Shown here one piece after another: positions 8,806 to 19,043 of a stretch of DNA of 34,348 nt. The stretch's first letter is position 1; every line of letters starts with the position of its first letter. The notes below the pieces were generated by a model. It was given only the letters and a program-made list of their open reading frames with translations, was not told where the DNA came from and made no database searches. The position numbers and the translations under genes were made by a program. The stretch is from Muribaculaceae bacterium (GTDB taxonomy: Bacteria > Bacteroidota > Bacteroidia > Bacteroidales > Muribaculaceae). Where the stretch lies: assembly GCA_017620885.1 (NCBI GenBank), contig JAGAUF010000084.1:1-34348 (forward strand), in the 5' to 3' direction.

Positions 8806-8858
8806 CAATTTAAAGAGAGATATAATAGAAATAAAGACAAGATAGATATAAAACGAAT

Positions 8859-10406
8859 ATGGCAATTCAGGAGCTGTCAGAACAGGAAATTGTGAGAAGA
8901 AACAGTATGCAGACGCTGCGCGATATGGGCATCGAGCCTTATCCGGCGCCGCTCTACCCCGTGGATGCATACAGTGTCGAAATAAAAGAGAGTTTCAAGG
9001 ATGAGGACGAGCCCCGTCAGGTGTGTGTTGCCGGGCGTATTATGAGCCGCCGCATTATGGGGAAGGCATCGTTTGTCGAGCTGCAGGACGGTAAGGGACG
9101 TATCCAGCTTTACATCAGCCGTGACGATCTTTGTCCGGGTGAAAACAAGGATTTATATAACGTTGTCTTCAAGAAGCTGCTCGATATCGGCGACTTTATC
9201 GGCATCAAGGGTTTCGTGTTCCGCACGAAAACTGGTGAGATTTCCATCCATGCTCAGGAGCTGACGCTTCTGTCCAAGAGCCTTCGTCCGCTCCCCATCG
9301 TCAAGATGAAAGATGGCAAGGCCTACGACGCTTTCACCGACCCGGAGATGCGCTATCGCCAGAGATATGTCGACCTCGTGGTGAATCCGGAGGTAAAGGA
9401 GATCTTCATCAAGAGAACCAAGATCTTCAATTCGATGCGTGAATATTTCAATTCACACGGCTATATGGAGGTGGAGACGCCTGTATTGCAGTCGATTCCC
9501 GGTGGGGCATCGGCGCGTCCATTTATTACGCATCATAACTATCTCGATATACCTCTTTACCTGCGTATCGCCGACGAGCTTTACCTGAAGCGTCTTATAG
9601 TCGGCGGTTTTGACGGCGTATATGAATTTTCCAAGAATTTCCGCAACGAAGGTATGGACCGCACCCACAATCCGGAGTTCACGTGTATGGAAATCTACGT
9701 AGCCTACAAGGATTACAACTGGATGATGGCCTTCACGGAGAAAATGCTGGAGAAGATCGCAATGGACGTAAACGGCACGACGGATGTGAAGATCGGCGAC
9801 CATGAGGTCAGCTTCAAGACACCGTTCCCGCGTGTCACGATGCGCGACGCTATCAAGAATGCGACCGGTTTCGACATTGACGGCAAGAGCGAGGAGGAGC
9901 TTCGCGCCTTCTGCGATGCCGAGCATATCGAGACCGACAAGTCGTGGGGCAAAGGGAAGCTGATAGATGAGATTTTCGGCGAGAAGTGTGAGGGTTCGTT
10001 CATACAGCCTACGTTCATCATCGACTATCCCATCGAGATGTCGCCTCTTACAAAGCGTCACCGCGATAATCCGCAGCTTACGGAACGTTTCGAGCTTATG
10101 GTGAACGGCAAGGAGCTTGCCAACGCCTATTCCGAGCTGAACGATCCTATCGACCAGTACGAGCGCTTCGTTGAGCAGATGCGTCTGGCCGACAAGGGCG
10201 ACGACGAGGCTATGATTATTGACCATGATTTCGTGCGTGCACTGGAATACGGTATGCCTCCTACGTCGGGTATGGGTATCGGCATGGACCGTCTCGTGAT
10301 GCTGATGACGGGTCAGGAAGCCATTCAGGAAGTCCTTCTGTTCCCGCAGATGCGTCCGGAGAAGAAGCAGCGGAAAGAGGAGGAGACAGAAGAGGAAGTA
10401 AAATAA
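8859..10406 (+). CDS. lysS: lysyl-tRNA synthetase, class II
   Basis: LysRS charges tRNA-Lys with lysine using ATP in the cytoplasm. The 515 residues show an N-terminal OB-fold anticodon-binding domain (about 55-160) followed by the class II catalytic core. Motif 1 is around [12 protein letters not shown] (201-212), motif 2 is [20 protein letters not shown] (261-280) and motif 3 is [11 protein letters not shown] (about 471-481). The C-terminus runs out in a Lys/Glu-rich tail ([11 protein letters not shown]...). The family assignment is secure from the motifs and from [17 protein letters not shown]. gpsA follows after 35 bases in the same direction, so the two are probably co-transcribed from the promoter at 8774-8805. 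Confidence 0.98.
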   Translation: MAIQELSEQEIVRRNSMQTLRDMGIEPYPAPLYPVDAYSVEIKESFKDEDEPRQVCVAGRIMSRRIMGKASFVELQDGKGRIQLYISRDDLCPGENKDLYNVVFKKLLDIGDFIGIKGFVFRTKTGEISIHAQELTLLSKSLRPLPIVKMKDGKAYDAFTDPEMRYRQRYVDLVVNPEVKEIFIKRTKIFNSMREYFNSHGYMEVETPVLQSIPGGASARPFITHHNYLDIPLYLRIADELYLKRLIVGGFDGVYEFSKNFRNEGMDRTHNPEFTCMEIYVAYKDYNWMMAFTEKMLEKIAMDVNGTTDVKIGDHEVSFKTPFPRVTMRDAIKNATGFDIDGKSEEELRAFCDAEHIETDKSWGKGKLIDEIFGEKCEGSFIQPTFIIDYPIEMSPLTKRHRDNPQLTERFELMVNGKELANAYSELNDPIDQYERFVEQMRLADKGDDEAMIIDHDFVRALEYGMPPTSGMGIGMDRLVMLMTGQEAIQEVLLFPQMRPEKKQRKEEETEEEVK

Positions 10407-10441
10407 GGAGTCAGCAGGCTGCTCCTGCATAAACGATCGAT

Positions 10442-11440
10442 ATGACACCACTTGGCAAGATAGCGGTTATCGGCAACGGTACATGGGCAACGGCACTGGC
10501 GAAACTCTTGATGGGCAACAGCGACCGTTTGATATGGTATGTGCGCCGTCCCGACCGCATAGAGGATTTCATAAAATACCGTCACAACCCGGTGTATCTT
10601 TCCGACGTGAGCTTCGACACACCGCGCATTGATTTCTATTCCGACATCAATGAGGTCTGCGAGCGTGCCGATACGTTGCTTGTGGCCATACCGTCGCCCT
10701 ATTTCAAGGGTGAGGCCGACAAGATTACCGTCGACATCTCGAAGAAGAACATCGTTTCGGCTGTGAAGGGTATTGTCCCGGATGGCAACATCATAGTGAC
10801 CGACTATTTCAAAGAGAAATTCGGCTGCAAGGATGAGAATCTGCTCGTCATAGGAGGCCCGTGCCATGCTGAGGAAGTGGCCCTCGACCGCTTGAGCTAC
10901 CTAACGATAGGGTGTCATGATGAGGAGAAAGGGCGGCTGTTTGCCTCGATGCTTGCCGGCAAACGTCTCAAGACCATAATCTCCCGCGACGTGGAGGGGA
11001 TTGAATATGCGGCCGTGCTGAAGAATGTCTACGCGATAGCCGGCGGTATGGTGTCAGGCTTGAAATACGGCGATAATTTTATGGCCATGCTCGTGAGCAA
11101 CGCGATCCGCGAGATGGGGCGTTTTGTCGACCGTATATCCCCTATGGAGGGGCGCGACATCTGTTTGTCGGCTTATTTAGGTGATTTGCTTGTGACTGCT
11201 TACAGCCGTTTCTCGCGCAATCATAATCTTGGGTCGCTGATTGGGAAGGGGTATTCCGTTAAAGCAGCGATGATTGATATGGAGCAGGTGGCGGAAGGGT
11301 ATTACGGCACGAAGTGCATTTATGAAATCAACCGTGAGCTGATGGTGGATATGCCGATATTGAATGCCGTGTATGATATTCTGTACCGCGGTATTTCCGC
11401 CAAGCGTGCAATCCGTACTATTACCGATACGTTCAGCTGA
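10442..11440 (+). CDS. gpsA: glycerol-3-phosphate dehydrogenase [NAD(P)+]
   Basis: GpsA reduces dihydroxyacetone phosphate to sn-glycerol-3-phosphate, the backbone for phospholipids. The 332-residue protein has the N-terminal Rossmann motif GNGTWATALA (11-20), the GGPCHAEEV stretch (138-146) and the catalytic-lysine segment AAVLKNVYAIAGG with K194. Many homologues have GPSHAEEV; here the Ser is Cys. GNGTWA likewise replaces the common GxGSWG, so the third glycine of the dinucleotide loop is Ala. The rest of the fold, including the substrate segment NAIREMGRF, is intact. It lies 35 bases after lysS and is presumably the second gene of that operon. Confidence 0.95.
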   Translation: MTPLGKIAVIGNGTWATALAKLLMGNSDRLIWYVRRPDRIEDFIKYRHNPVYLSDVSFDTPRIDFYSDINEVCERADTLLVAIPSPYFKGEADKITVDISKKNIVSAVKGIVPDGNIIVTDYFKEKFGCKDENLLVIGGPCHAEEVALDRLSYLTIGCHDEEKGRLFASMLAGKRLKTIISRDVEGIEYAAVLKNVYAIAGGMVSGLKYGDNFMAMLVSNAIREMGRFVDRISPMEGRDICLSAYLGDLLVTAYSRFSRNHNLGSLIGKGYSVKAAMIDMEQVAEGYYGTKCIYEINRELMVDMPILNAVYDILYRGISAKRAIRTITDTFS

Positions 11441-11470
11441 CGTCTGAACGTATATACGGCAGGATAAATT

Positions 11471-11515
11471 CCGGCGGGAATTGGATTGGCTTTCAGTCGA
11501 TGCAGTTCCTGCCGG
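11471..11515. terminator. hairpin between convergent gpsA and kup
   Basis: CCGGCGGGAA (11471-11480) pairs with TTCCTGCCGG (11506-11515), a 10-bp stem with one G-U pair and a 25-base loop. Short T-rich tracts follow on both strands (ATTCTTTC on plus, TTTATCC on minus). It probably serves both converging transcripts; the long loop makes it a moderate candidate. Confidence 0.5.
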
Positions 11516-11536
11516 GATTCTTTCTGTCTGGGTGTG

Positions 11537-13489
11537 TCAGGATATGTGCCGTCGTATGCGGCAGGCCTGTCCCCTGTTTATAATGAGGGGAACAGTCTCA
11601 ACGGACACAATGCTTGTGTCAAGACCGAACGCCGTGCTGTCGCTGATGCCGAGATAGCGCAGCTTTTTATAAAGGTTCATAATTGTACGGTCTGCGGATG
11701 AACAGTAGGATGCCGGGTCGAAAACACGGTGGATAATGATGAATCGGAAATCGCCGGCAATTCCTCTTTTCTCAAGCGAGGGATGTCGGCTTGTAAGGTT
11801 GATTTTCCCTTCGTCGGTCAAATCCTCTATGATCTGTCGTAGGAATACGCTGACGCGTGGATTAATGCGGTATCCGATATACATGTCGATGCTGTAAAGC
11901 GTTTCCGGAATCAGTACATCGCATTTATAGTCGAGAGTGTCGGGGTTGTTTTCGTGGTGTATGCGTATGATCCAGTAATGGTCGGCGCGTTTCGGAGATT
12001 TGTTTATTATGGAATACATCAGTTTGCTTTCCACTTCGTCGGGCTTGTCGGATTTGCTTACATATACGAGATTTGAAGCGTATCGTGGTATTGTGGTGTC
12101 ATCCTTGATGTCGGAAATTATTTCGAGTTGGTCTTTGATCTGGAGGTATTCTACGAAGCTGCGTCGTATGCGTATCGCACGTCTCCATATCAGCATGACA
12201 GCACATACAATTCCGCCGAGAAGGATTGTGTACCAGCCACCGTGTGCGAATTTAAATGCGTTGGAGATGAGGAAAATGCTTTCTATCGTTATGAAAACCA
12301 TGAGGAACGCGGCGATGATCCATCTGTTGATGTTTTTTGTTTTCATCCATAAGGCGAGGAGCAGTGTCGTGCATAGCATCGTTATGGTGATCGCGAGTCC
12401 GTATGCGGCTTCCATATTGGAGGAATTCCGGAATATGAGCACAGTCAGTATGCATCCGGAGAAAAGGAACAGATTGATTATGGGTATGTAAAGCTGCCCT
12501 TTGTGTTCGCTTGGGAATTTAATGCGCAAGCGTGGCCAGAAATCGAGGTTGATGGCCTCGCTGAAAATTGTGAATGAGCCGCTGAGCAGCGCCTGCGATG
12601 CGATAATGGCGGCGCCTGTCGACATAATGATGCCGAGGAAAAGGATTTCGTGAGGGATGATTGCATAAAAGGGGTTGACTCCCTTCAGGTCGGTTCCCTG
12701 CATATTTATCAGCCATGCACCTTGTCCGAGGTAGTTGAGTATAAGCATTACCTTGACAAACAGCCATGAGTATGTGATGTTCCATCGTCCGCAGTGTCCG
12801 AGGTCGGAATAAAGAGCTTCGGCGCCGGTAGTACAGAGGAATACCGCGCCGAGGATCAGAAACCACGCCGGATAGTTGATGAGGAGATTGATGGCGTAAT
12901 AAGGGTTGAACGCTTTAAGTATTCCGGCGTTGTCGAAGAGGTGAGCCATTCCTGTTGCTCCGAGCATAAGAAACCAGAGGAGCATAAAGGGGCCGAAGAA
13001 TTTCCCTATGGTTCCTGTTCCGTATCTCTGGAAAATGAAAATGGCAGCTATTACAGTGATTACTATTCCGATAACCGGGACATCAGGTGAGAAATCCTGA
13101 AGTCCTTCAATTGCAGAAGTCACGGTTACCGCCGGGGTGATGACACCGTCGGCTATCAGCGTTGAAGCACCGATTACGGCAGGGATGTATATCCATTTGG
13201 CTTTTACGCGTTTCAGGAGGGAATAGAGCGAGAGGACACCTCCTTCTCCGTTGTGGTCTGCGCGCAGAGCTATGAGTACGTATTTTACGGTGGTCTGCAG
13301 TGTCAGAGTCCAGATAATGCAGCTGACTGCGCCGATAATATATTCAGATGTGTAGCCGGGATTTACTCCGGTGATAGCTTTCATCACATATAGGGGCGAT
13401 GTGCCTATATCTCCGAAGACGATACCCATTGTCATTATCAGCGACATAAGAGTTACCCGACGGATGCTGCCAGAAGATTGTGCTGCCAT
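11537..13489 (-). CDS. kup: KUP-family potassium uptake transporter
   Basis: This is a K+ transporter of the inner membrane (KUP/HAK/KT family, proton-coupled K+ uptake). The signature GIVFGDIGTSPLYV stands at 22-35, followed by about a dozen hydrophobic segments up to roughly residue 450. Typical blocks include ADGVITPAVTVTSAIEGL and GDNAKAL-region equivalents such as NYLGQGAW. A soluble C-terminal domain fills the rest. The product is 650 residues from the chosen start MAAQSSGSIRRV. The frame opens 33 codons earlier, but those residues do not fit the family and would overlap the divergent acetyltransferase gene. I see no riboswitch in the 80-base gap. Its 3' end converges on gpsA. Confidence 0.93.
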   Translation of the reverse strand: MAAQSSGSIRRVTLMSLIMTMGIVFGDIGTSPLYVMKAITGVNPGYTSEYIIGAVSCIIWTLTLQTTVKYVLIALRADHNGEGGVLSLYSLLKRVKAKWIYIPAVIGASTLIADGVITPAVTVTSAIEGLQDFSPDVPVIGIVITVIAAIFIFQRYGTGTIGKFFGPFMLLWFLMLGATGMAHLFDNAGILKAFNPYYAINLLINYPAWFLILGAVFLCTTGAEALYSDLGHCGRWNITYSWLFVKVMLILNYLGQGAWLINMQGTDLKGVNPFYAIIPHEILFLGIIMSTGAAIIASQALLSGSFTIFSEAINLDFWPRLRIKFPSEHKGQLYIPIINLFLFSGCILTVLIFRNSSNMEAAYGLAITITMLCTTLLLALWMKTKNINRWIIAAFLMVFITIESIFLISNAFKFAHGGWYTILLGGIVCAVMLIWRRAIRIRRSFVEYLQIKDQLEIISDIKDDTTIPRYASNLVYVSKSDKPDEVESKLMYSIINKSPKRADHYWIIRIHHENNPDTLDYKCDVLIPETLYSIDMYIGYRINPRVSVFLRQIIEDLTDEGKINLTSRHPSLEKRGIAGDFRFIIIHRVFDPASYCSSADRTIMNLYKKLRYLGISDSTAFGLDTSIVSVETVPLIINRGQACRIRRHIS

Positions 13490-13569
13490 TTGATTACAAT
13501 TGTGTATAAAAGTCTGTTTGCAACGGCTTGCAAAGAGGAAAACAATAAAGGTGGTGAAATTGTTTAATA

Positions 13570-14163
13570 ATGATATATGAAACTTCAAAGGTAATGGAAT
13601 GCAGAATAGTCAGGGCTGTGAAGAGTGACGCAGCCGATATAGCCGAGACGGTTCTTGCCGCGCTGCACGTGGCTGAAGATGACAGCCGCCGCAGTCTTGG
13701 CAAACAGATTTTCACCGCACTTGCCGGTCGGGATGATTCCCAGTACAGCTATGTAAATACTCTTAAGGCTGTCGCATCCGACGGGGCAGTCTTGGGGATG
13801 CTTGTAGGATATGACGGAGGAGATCTGTGTCGTCTTCGTGAGGCGTTTTATGAGGAGGTGGAGCGGTCTACGGGTAAGAATATCCGTTATTTTGCTGCTG
13901 AGACGGACGATGCGGAGTGGTATATAGATTCACTGTCGGTGCGTCCGGAGAGCCGTGGCAAGGGTGTCGCGTCGGCACTGATAAAGGAAGCTGTCAGGCT
14001 GGCGTCATCGTGTGGAAAACCTGTCGGTCTTCTTGTGGACAAGGATAACGACAGAGCCCGCAGACTTTATGAATCGCTTGGTTTTCAGCCACAGGGAGAG
14101 CGTCCGTTTGCCGGAATAATGATGGATCATCTTGTCCGTCCGCTTGATAACCGTGCGGATTAA
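13570..14163 (+). CDS. GNAT-family N-acetyltransferase
   Basis: This protein transfers acetyl from acetyl-CoA to an unknown amine substrate. The 197-residue protein shows the acetyl-CoA-binding motif A, LSVRPESRGKGVASALI (about 122-138), with the R-x-x-G-x-G/A pyrophosphate loop RGKGVA. Motif B, NDRARRLYESLGF (about 160-172), follows. The N-terminal ~110 residues are less conserved. ATG codons at 13570 and 13594 are both possible starts; the second (MECRIVRAV) begins where GNAT folds usually begin. It is divergent from kup with about 80-100 bases between and lies 92 bases before der. The substrate cannot be told from sequence. Confidence 0.85.
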   Translation: MIYETSKVMECRIVRAVKSDAADIAETVLAALHVAEDDSRRSLGKQIFTALAGRDDSQYSYVNTLKAVASDGAVLGMLVGYDGGDLCRLREAFYEEVERSTGKNIRYFAAETDDAEWYIDSLSVRPESRGKGVASALIKEAVRLASSCGKPVGLLVDKDNDRARRLYESLGFQPQGERPFAGIMMDHLVRPLDNRAD

Positions 14164-14255
14164 ACCTTCGGGTGTCCGGGCTGTCAAATATAACAGGCTC
14201 TTTCTCGTTTATGAGAGAGGCTGACGATTAAAAATAGAGAAAAAGAGAAAAAGAT

Positions 14256-15572
14256 ATGAGCAGATTAGTAGCAATAGTCGGGTGTCCGAACGTAGGAAAA
14301 TCTACGTTGTTCAACCGTCTGACGCAGACTCGCCGGGCGATTGTCGACGATACTGCGGGCACGACGCGCGACCGTCAATATGGGACAGTGGACTGGTGCG
14401 GTCAGGAATTCAGCATAGTGGATACCGGAGGATGGGTAGTCAATTCGGAGGATGTCTTCGAGGAGGAAATCAACAAGCAGGTTGAGATAGCCATCGAAGA
14501 GGCCGACGTGATTCTCTTCGTCGTCGACGCCACGAGCGGCATAACTGACCTTGATGACCACGTGGCGGCCATTCTTCGCCGTTCGCGCAAGCCGGTCATC
14601 GTCGTCGCCAATAAGGAGGACGTCGGCGACGCGCGTTATAACGTGCCGGAATTTTATAAATTCGGTCTCGGAACGCCGATAGAGGTGTCGTCGGCCAACG
14701 GTAGCGGTACAGGTGAACTGCTCGACGAGATTATCGCCGATATGCCGGAGCCGAAGGAGGATGAAAAGCCGGAAGACAATATCGCTAAAATCGCGATAGT
14801 GGGTCGTCCTAATGCCGGTAAATCCTCACTTATCAATGCCTTCATCGGGGAGGAGCGCCACATCGTGACCGACATAGCCGGCACGACGCGCGACAGCATC
14901 TATCACCGTTACAATAAGTTCGGCTTCGATTTTTATCTCGTGGACACCGCCGGTATCCGCAAGAAGCAGAAGGTGAACGAAGACATCGAATATTACTCCG
15001 TGATACGCTCTATCCGCGCTATCGAGGCGAGCGACGTCTGCATCCTGATGATAGACGCCACGCGCGGTATCGAGGGGCAGGACGCCAATATCTTCGGCCT
15101 GATACAGCGCAACCGTAAAGGGCTCGTGGTGTGTGTCAATAAATGGGACCTTGTGGAAGACCGCAGTCTTGATGCGCAGAAACGTTTCGAGGAGGCCATA
15201 CGCCGTAAGCTGGCTCCTTTCACGGATTTCCCGATTATCTTCACGTCGGCAGTGACCAAGCAGCGCATCCATAAAGTGCTTGAGACAGCGACTCACGTTT
15301 ATGAGAACAGAAAGCGCATCATCCCGACCTCGCAGCTGAATAATTATATGCTTGAGGTAGTGGCGGAGACTCCACCCCCATCCAACAAGGGTAAATTCGT
15401 GAAAATCAAATACGTGACGATGCTGAAGGACGCTGTCATCCCGACCTTTGTCTTCTTCTGCAATCTTCCGCAGTGGGTAAAGGAACCTTACCGCCGTTTC
15501 CTTGAGAACAAAATCCGCGCGAAATGGGATTTCCACGGAACTCCGATCGCTATTTTTATGCGAGACAAATAG
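14256..15572 (+). CDS. der: tandem GTPase Der (EngA)
   Basis: Der is a ribosome-assembly GTPase acting on the 50S subunit. It is recognised by two consecutive G domains and a KH-like C-terminal domain. Domain 1 has G1 GCPNVGKST (9-17), DTGG (56-59) and NKED (119-122). Domain 2 has G1 GRPNAGKSS (183-191), DTAG (230-233) and NKWD (295-298). The KH-like part begins near 360. An acidic linker ([10 protein letters not shown]) joins the G domains. Its 438 residues are the normal size. The leader before the ATG is purine-rich (AGAGAAAAAG). tatA begins 30 bases after the stop, so read-through into the tat genes is likely. Confidence 0.97.
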   Translation: MSRLVAIVGCPNVGKSTLFNRLTQTRRAIVDDTAGTTRDRQYGTVDWCGQEFSIVDTGGWVVNSEDVFEEEINKQVEIAIEEADVILFVVDATSGITDLDDHVAAILRRSRKPVIVVANKEDVGDARYNVPEFYKFGLGTPIEVSSANGSGTGELLDEIIADMPEPKEDEKPEDNIAKIAIVGRPNAGKSSLINAFIGEERHIVTDIAGTTRDSIYHRYNKFGFDFYLVDTAGIRKKQKVNEDIEYYSVIRSIRAIEASDVCILMIDATRGIEGQDANIFGLIQRNRKGLVVCVNKWDLVEDRSLDAQKRFEEAIRRKLAPFTDFPIIFTSAVTKQRIHKVLETATHVYENRKRIIPTSQLNNYMLEVVAETPPPSNKGKFVKIKYVTMLKDAVIPTFVFFCNLPQWVKEPYRRFLENKIRAKWDFHGTPIAIFMRDK

Positions 15573-15602
15573 AATATAAAATAACAACGAAACAGAACGA
15601 GT

Positions 15603-15812
15603 ATGGGAATGATGATGTTTATCGGGGGACTTGGCATGTCGGAGATTCTGGTCATCGTGCTGGTTATCCTTCTGCTGTTCGGCGGCAAGAAGATACCTGA
15701 GCTGATGAAAGGGCTCGGCAAAGGTGTCCGTTCATTCAAGGACGGCCTTAAGGAAGTTGATGACGAGGTGAAAAACGACGAAAAGCCAAAGGGAGATAAT
15801 CCGAAAGAATGA
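15603..15812 (+). CDS. tatA: twin-arginine translocase subunit TatA
   Basis: TatA is the pore-forming subunit of the Tat pathway, which exports folded proteins across the inner membrane. The 69-residue protein has one N-terminal transmembrane helix (about 11-27, [14 protein letters not shown]) and the hinge motif FGGKKIPEL. An amphipathic helix ([17 protein letters not shown]) and a charged tail follow. This is TatA layout, with no long TatB tail. Only this one TatA/B-type gene is present next to tatC, so it may cover both roles, as in minimal TatAC systems. The stop overlaps the tatC start by four bases (ATGA at 15809-15812). Confidence 0.93.
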   Translation: MGMMMFIGGLGMSEILVIVLVILLLFGGKKIPELMKGLGKGVRSFKDGLKEVDDEVKNDEKPKGDNPKE

Positions 15813-16639
15813 CGGGGAGGGGGGAACAGGGAAATGATTCCGCGTCGATGACGTTTTGGGATCATCTTGACGTGCTGCGCGGTGTGTTGCTTCGCATTAT
15901 GGCGGTGGCAGTCGCGTTTGCGGTCGTTGCGTTTATCTTCAAGGATGAGGTATTCGGAATCGTTCTTGCGCCGAAATTGGATAATTTCGTGACTTACCGG
16001 CTGATAGACAGACTGTTGGCTCTGTGCGGATTGCCGGGGCGCGAGGGATTTAATGTTGAGCTGATCAATACCGGGCTGGCGCAGCAATTTATGATTCATC
16101 TGAAGACGGCAATGTGTGTTGGCGTGCTGTGCGCGTCGCCCTACATTCTCGCGCAACTATATCTTTTCGTCGCGCCGGGGCTCTATACGAAGGAGCGTAA
16201 ATATGCGACATCGCTGATTGTATGGGGCTATGTGATGTTCCTTGTCGGCGTGCTGCTGAGCTATTTCGTGATTTTCCCGGTTACGTTTCAGTTCTTGGGC
16301 ACATATCAGGTGAGCGGAGATGTGACCAATCTGATTTCTCTCGAATCGTATATGAGCGTACTGCTGACGCTGAGCCTCTGTCTCGGGTTGCTCTGCGAGA
16401 TGCCGGTTGTGGCATGGATACTCGGGCGTGCAGGCGTCATCGACGCCGGAATGTTGTGCAAATACCGCCGCCATGCCATTGTTGTAATTCTTATCGTAGC
16501 GGCTGTTATCACGCCTACTGCCGATGTTTTTACGCTGTTGCTCTTTGCCGTGCCGATATGGGTGCTTTATGAGGCGAGCATACTTCTTGTTAGGCGTGCA
16601 GGCGGCAAATCAATAACGGGGGAGGTAAGGGATGAATGA
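15809..16639 (+). CDS. tatC: twin-arginine translocase subunit TatC
   Basis: TatC is the receptor for twin-arginine signal peptides, in the inner membrane. The 276 residues contain the N-terminal FWDHLDVLR (16-24) and six hydrophobic segments (about 25-45, 98-122, 135-157, 181-208, 222-240, 243-260). Conserved positions are visible: APGLYTKER with E128, CEMPVV with E197 and ITPTADVFT with D239. A loop of about 40 residues between helices 1 and 2 is longer than in Escherichia coli. The gene overlaps tatA by four bases at its start and recO by eight at its end, so the three are surely translated from one mRNA. Confidence 0.95.
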   Translation: MTGRGEQGNDSASMTFWDHLDVLRGVLLRIMAVAVAFAVVAFIFKDEVFGIVLAPKLDNFVTYRLIDRLLALCGLPGREGFNVELINTGLAQQFMIHLKTAMCVGVLCASPYILAQLYLFVAPGLYTKERKYATSLIVWGYVMFLVGVLLSYFVIFPVTFQFLGTYQVSGDVTNLISLESYMSVLLTLSLCLGLLCEMPVVAWILGRAGVIDAGMLCKYRRHAIVVILIVAAVITPTADVFTLLLFAVPIWVLYEASILLVRRAGGKSITGEVRDE

Positions 16640-17363
16640 TAAGATAGAATGTCTTGTGCTGGCGCGGCATAAACACAATGACCGCACGGATATAGTGAAT
16701 GTCTATGGTGCTTCGCGCGGATTCTTTTCGGTCGCGGTTCCGGTCTCTGCGACGGCAGCCGGACGGCGGCGCCGGGCGATGCTCCTCCCTCTGTCGCAAA
16801 TTGAGCTAACAGTGCGGGGAAAGGGCTTCGGCGAGCTGTTGCGCCCTTCGCAGATGAACGTCGTATGCCGACACTCCACCCTGTACAGTGACCCCTATAA
16901 GATTCCGGTAGTTTTCTTCCTCAGCGAATTTCTGACGCGCGTGCTGCATGACTCGCCGGCTGACGAAGGGGTGTGGGAATATATCTGCCGGTCGCTCGCG
17001 TCTTTCGACAAGATGACGGGTCGCGCGGCGGCGAGCTTTCATCTTGTATTCCTATCTTCATTGACGGCTGTGCTCGGTATTCAGCCCGACATAACGCTTT
17101 CGGGGGAGAAAGATGTTTATTTCGATATGCGCAGCGGAGTATATGCGCGGGGTCTGCCGATGCACGGCGATATACTGACCGGCCAAGAAGCCCGTTTACC
17201 GGCTCTCTTAGCGCGTTTGAGATATGATAGTGCATCGCGTTGGCGCATCTCCGGAACGCAGCGTACGGCTCTCTTAGAGGGTATTTTGCGCTATTATGCT
17301 ATTCACTATCCGGGCGTAGAGCGTCTGAAGAGTATCGACGTGCTGAAAGACCTTTTCAAGTAA
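16632..17363 (+). CDS. recO: DNA repair protein RecO
   Basis: RecO works with RecR to load RecA on SSB-coated single-stranded DNA in gap repair. The 243-residue protein begins with the typical OB-fold (KIECLVLARHKHNDRTDIVNVY) and ends with the Bacteroidetes RecO ending YHYPGV-type: IHYPGVERLKSIDVLKDLF. No CxxC zinc-finger pair is present, so it is a zinc-less RecO. The ATG lies inside the last codons of tatC (8-base overlap), indicating translational coupling. A strong hairpin at 17394 ends the der-tatA-tatC-recO unit. recA is in this window too but in a different transcription unit. Confidence 0.9.
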   Translation: MNDKIECLVLARHKHNDRTDIVNVYGASRGFFSVAVPVSATAAGRRRRAMLLPLSQIELTVRGKGFGELLRPSQMNVVCRHSTLYSDPYKIPVVFFLSEFLTRVLHDSPADEGVWEYICRSLASFDKMTGRAAASFHLVFLSSLTAVLGIQPDITLSGEKDVYFDMRSGVYARGLPMHGDILTGQEARLPALLARLRYDSASRWRISGTQRTALLEGILRYYAIHYPGVERLKSIDVLKDLFK

Positions 17364-17393
17364 GCCGTATTGAGCAGAAGGATATAAAAACAA

Positions 17394-17430
17394 CGGGAGG
17401 ACGCTGTCGATGCGCCCTCCCGGTCGTTTT
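17394..17430. terminator. bidirectional terminator, recO / 495-residue protein
   Basis: CGGGAGG (17394-17400) pairs with CCTCCCG (17416-17422), with extra GC pairs inside. On the plus strand GTCGTTTTATT follows. On the minus strand TTGTTTTTAT follows, a good U-tract. It sits between convergent genes and can end both. Confidence 0.85.
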
Positions 17431-17444
17431 ATTGTATCAGGAAA

Positions 17445-18932
17445 TTATTTCTTGATGATTTTCTTGCCGTTGATGATGTAGAATCCTGCGGGGAGCAGTT
17501 CTACGGCTGCCTTGTCTGCGCCGCGGAGGATGCAGAGACCCGTGGCTGTGTAAACGGTGAAGTCTTCGTCGGCGTCGAAGATGCCTTCTACGGAGCCGTA
17601 TCCTTTCTCATAGTCGTATTTGAACTCGTAGGCTTCCTGAGATTTGAATGTCTGCGATTTGAATGTCCATGAGAAATATTCGGCGGGGAGGGAGAGCGCT
17701 ATGACGCCGTCGGCAACCTCATCAGTATTGACGATGAATTCAGTAGCGTAAGTGATTACGCCGGGTTCGGTGATTGTGGGGTTGAAGAAGCCGATACGCG
17801 TCGGTTCTGCGGCTGGAACGCCGTCCACGAGGGGATAATGCTCGATCGAGAGGATAAGGTTCTGATTGATTGCAATATCGGTGGGGCGCGTCATTTCGAC
17901 ATTGAGAACGATTTCTTTGAACTCGTCGAGGTTGCCGAATTTTCCGGGAGCGGGAGTCGCTGTCACATTGATGATTGCGGGAGCGGGTTCTTCAACAGTG
18001 ACGTCGTAGGAAATCCACGGGGATGTGAACTTCGCGTCTGTTTCGTCGGTGATTTCAAAGATTCCTTCCGCGAAGGATATGTTGATTTCGCCGTCTTCCT
18101 CAAATGGAACGGAGAAATGTCCCTTGATGGTGTTGCCTTCGCACGTTACAGTCGGGATGACAGTCTCTTCCCCTTTGAATGTCACTTTGATATCGCCTTC
18201 CTTGATGTCCTTTATCGCGATGGATTTGGCTTTGGGGAAGGTGATGGTGAAGTCTTCGAGTTTTGATACTGAAGAGAAGTCTTCGGGGTCGGCTGTCCAG
18301 TCGAATACGGGATTGGAGGCCGTTTTCTTATAGAAACCGAGGACTCCCATATATTCTTCCTGTGCGCAAACCCAGAAAATATGGGTCATCTGCATATTGA
18401 TGGGAGTGTTGACCCATGAGAAGCAGGTTCTGTTGTTGTCGGTCGAGCCGGTGAAGCTGATGAAGGTTGTGAAAGAAGGTTTCTGGCCGGAATCGTCAGC
18501 TTTTCCCATACCCATCTTTATCGTGACTTCTCTGGGAGTGTCGACGAGCTGAATTCCGTTTTTGCTGCCTTCAAGAGGACAAAGATAGCCGGGGGTTTCG
18601 GCGTTGGTCATATAGATGGCGAAGTTTTCGCCGCATTTTTCAACGCGGAATGTCGCGGCTTCTCCTTCTACGTCGGAGATTACGCCGTCAGTGAGTTTGC
18701 CTCCGTTAGTAATGGCATAGAAGCCGCGCTGGGCAGGGCATGCGTTCTTTGACATTATGTCGCACTGAACGTCATAAACACTTGTGGGATTTGAATAAGC
18801 GATGATGTATTCTGCATCTTCGGTAAGCTCTTCGGGAGAAGAGACGAACTGATAGGTCGCACCGCTTTCTTTTGCGAAACCTGATGCGGCTACTGCGGCG
18901 ACGGTCAGGCATGAAAGGAGAAGTTTCTTCAT
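17445..18932 (-). CDS. secreted protein with Ig-like segments and sorting-type tail
   Basis: This is a 495-residue exported protein of unknown function. MKKLLLSCLTVAAVAASGFAK is a signal peptide. The N-terminal half (about 25-210) looks like a separate beta-rich domain with LCPLEGSKNGIQLV and FISFTGSTDNNRTCFSW. The second half has the phrases GEINISFAEGIFEITDET and DGVIALSLPAEYFSW, like the repeat phrases of the large secreted proteins in this window. The last ~45 residues, with FTVYTATGLCILRGADKA and LPAGFYIINGKKIIKK, match the tail of the protein at 5746-8520. This makes it a candidate type IX cargo. A duplicated TFKSQ word (TFKSQTFKSQ) precedes the tail. A full promoter lies upstream and a strong terminator downstream, so it is monocistronic. 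Confidence 0.85.
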   Translation of the reverse strand: MKKLLLSCLTVAAVAASGFAKESGATYQFVSSPEELTEDAEYIIAYSNPTSVYDVQCDIMSKNACPAQRGFYAITNGGKLTDGVISDVEGEAATFRVEKCGENFAIYMTNAETPGYLCPLEGSKNGIQLVDTPREVTIKMGMGKADDSGQKPSFTTFISFTGSTDNNRTCFSWVNTPINMQMTHIFWVCAQEEYMGVLGFYKKTASNPVFDWTADPEDFSSVSKLEDFTITFPKAKSIAIKDIKEGDIKVTFKGEETVIPTVTCEGNTIKGHFSVPFEEDGEINISFAEGIFEITDETDAKFTSPWISYDVTVEEPAPAIINVTATPAPGKFGNLDEFKEIVLNVEMTRPTDIAINQNLILSIEHYPLVDGVPAAEPTRIGFFNPTITEPGVITYATEFIVNTDEVADGVIALSLPAEYFSWTFKSQTFKSQEAYEFKYDYEKGYGSVEGIFDADEDFTVYTATGLCILRGADKAAVELLPAGFYIINGKKIIKK

Positions 18933-18988
18933 ACGGTTAAATTTTGTTAGATGTTATTGAATTAAGGATGTGAACCGAAGTCCATTTG

Positions 18989-19021
18989 CAAAGTTACAAA
19001 TAAAATTTAATAAACGGCAAA
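18989..19021 (-). promoter_or_regulatory. Bacteroidetes-type promoter for the 495-residue protein gene
   Basis: On the minus strand TTTG (19018-19021), a 21-base spacer and TAACTTTG (18989-18996). The ATG is 57 bases downstream. Confidence 0.78.
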
Positions 19022-19043
19022 GAAATGAAAATTTTTTTCGATT

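Noticed and set aside
9453..10451. Minus-strand reading frame of 332 codons
   Set aside because: Antisense shadow of lysS, whose class II motifs are certain.
13490..13569. Possible riboswitch ahead of kup
   Set aside because: The gap is only about 80 bases and shows no strong conserved-looking stems; nothing supports a known K+- or c-di-AMP-sensing RNA.
14190..14225. Imperfect hairpin between the acetyltransferase gene and der
   Set aside because: The stem is short with mismatches and no U-run follows, so it was not called a terminator.
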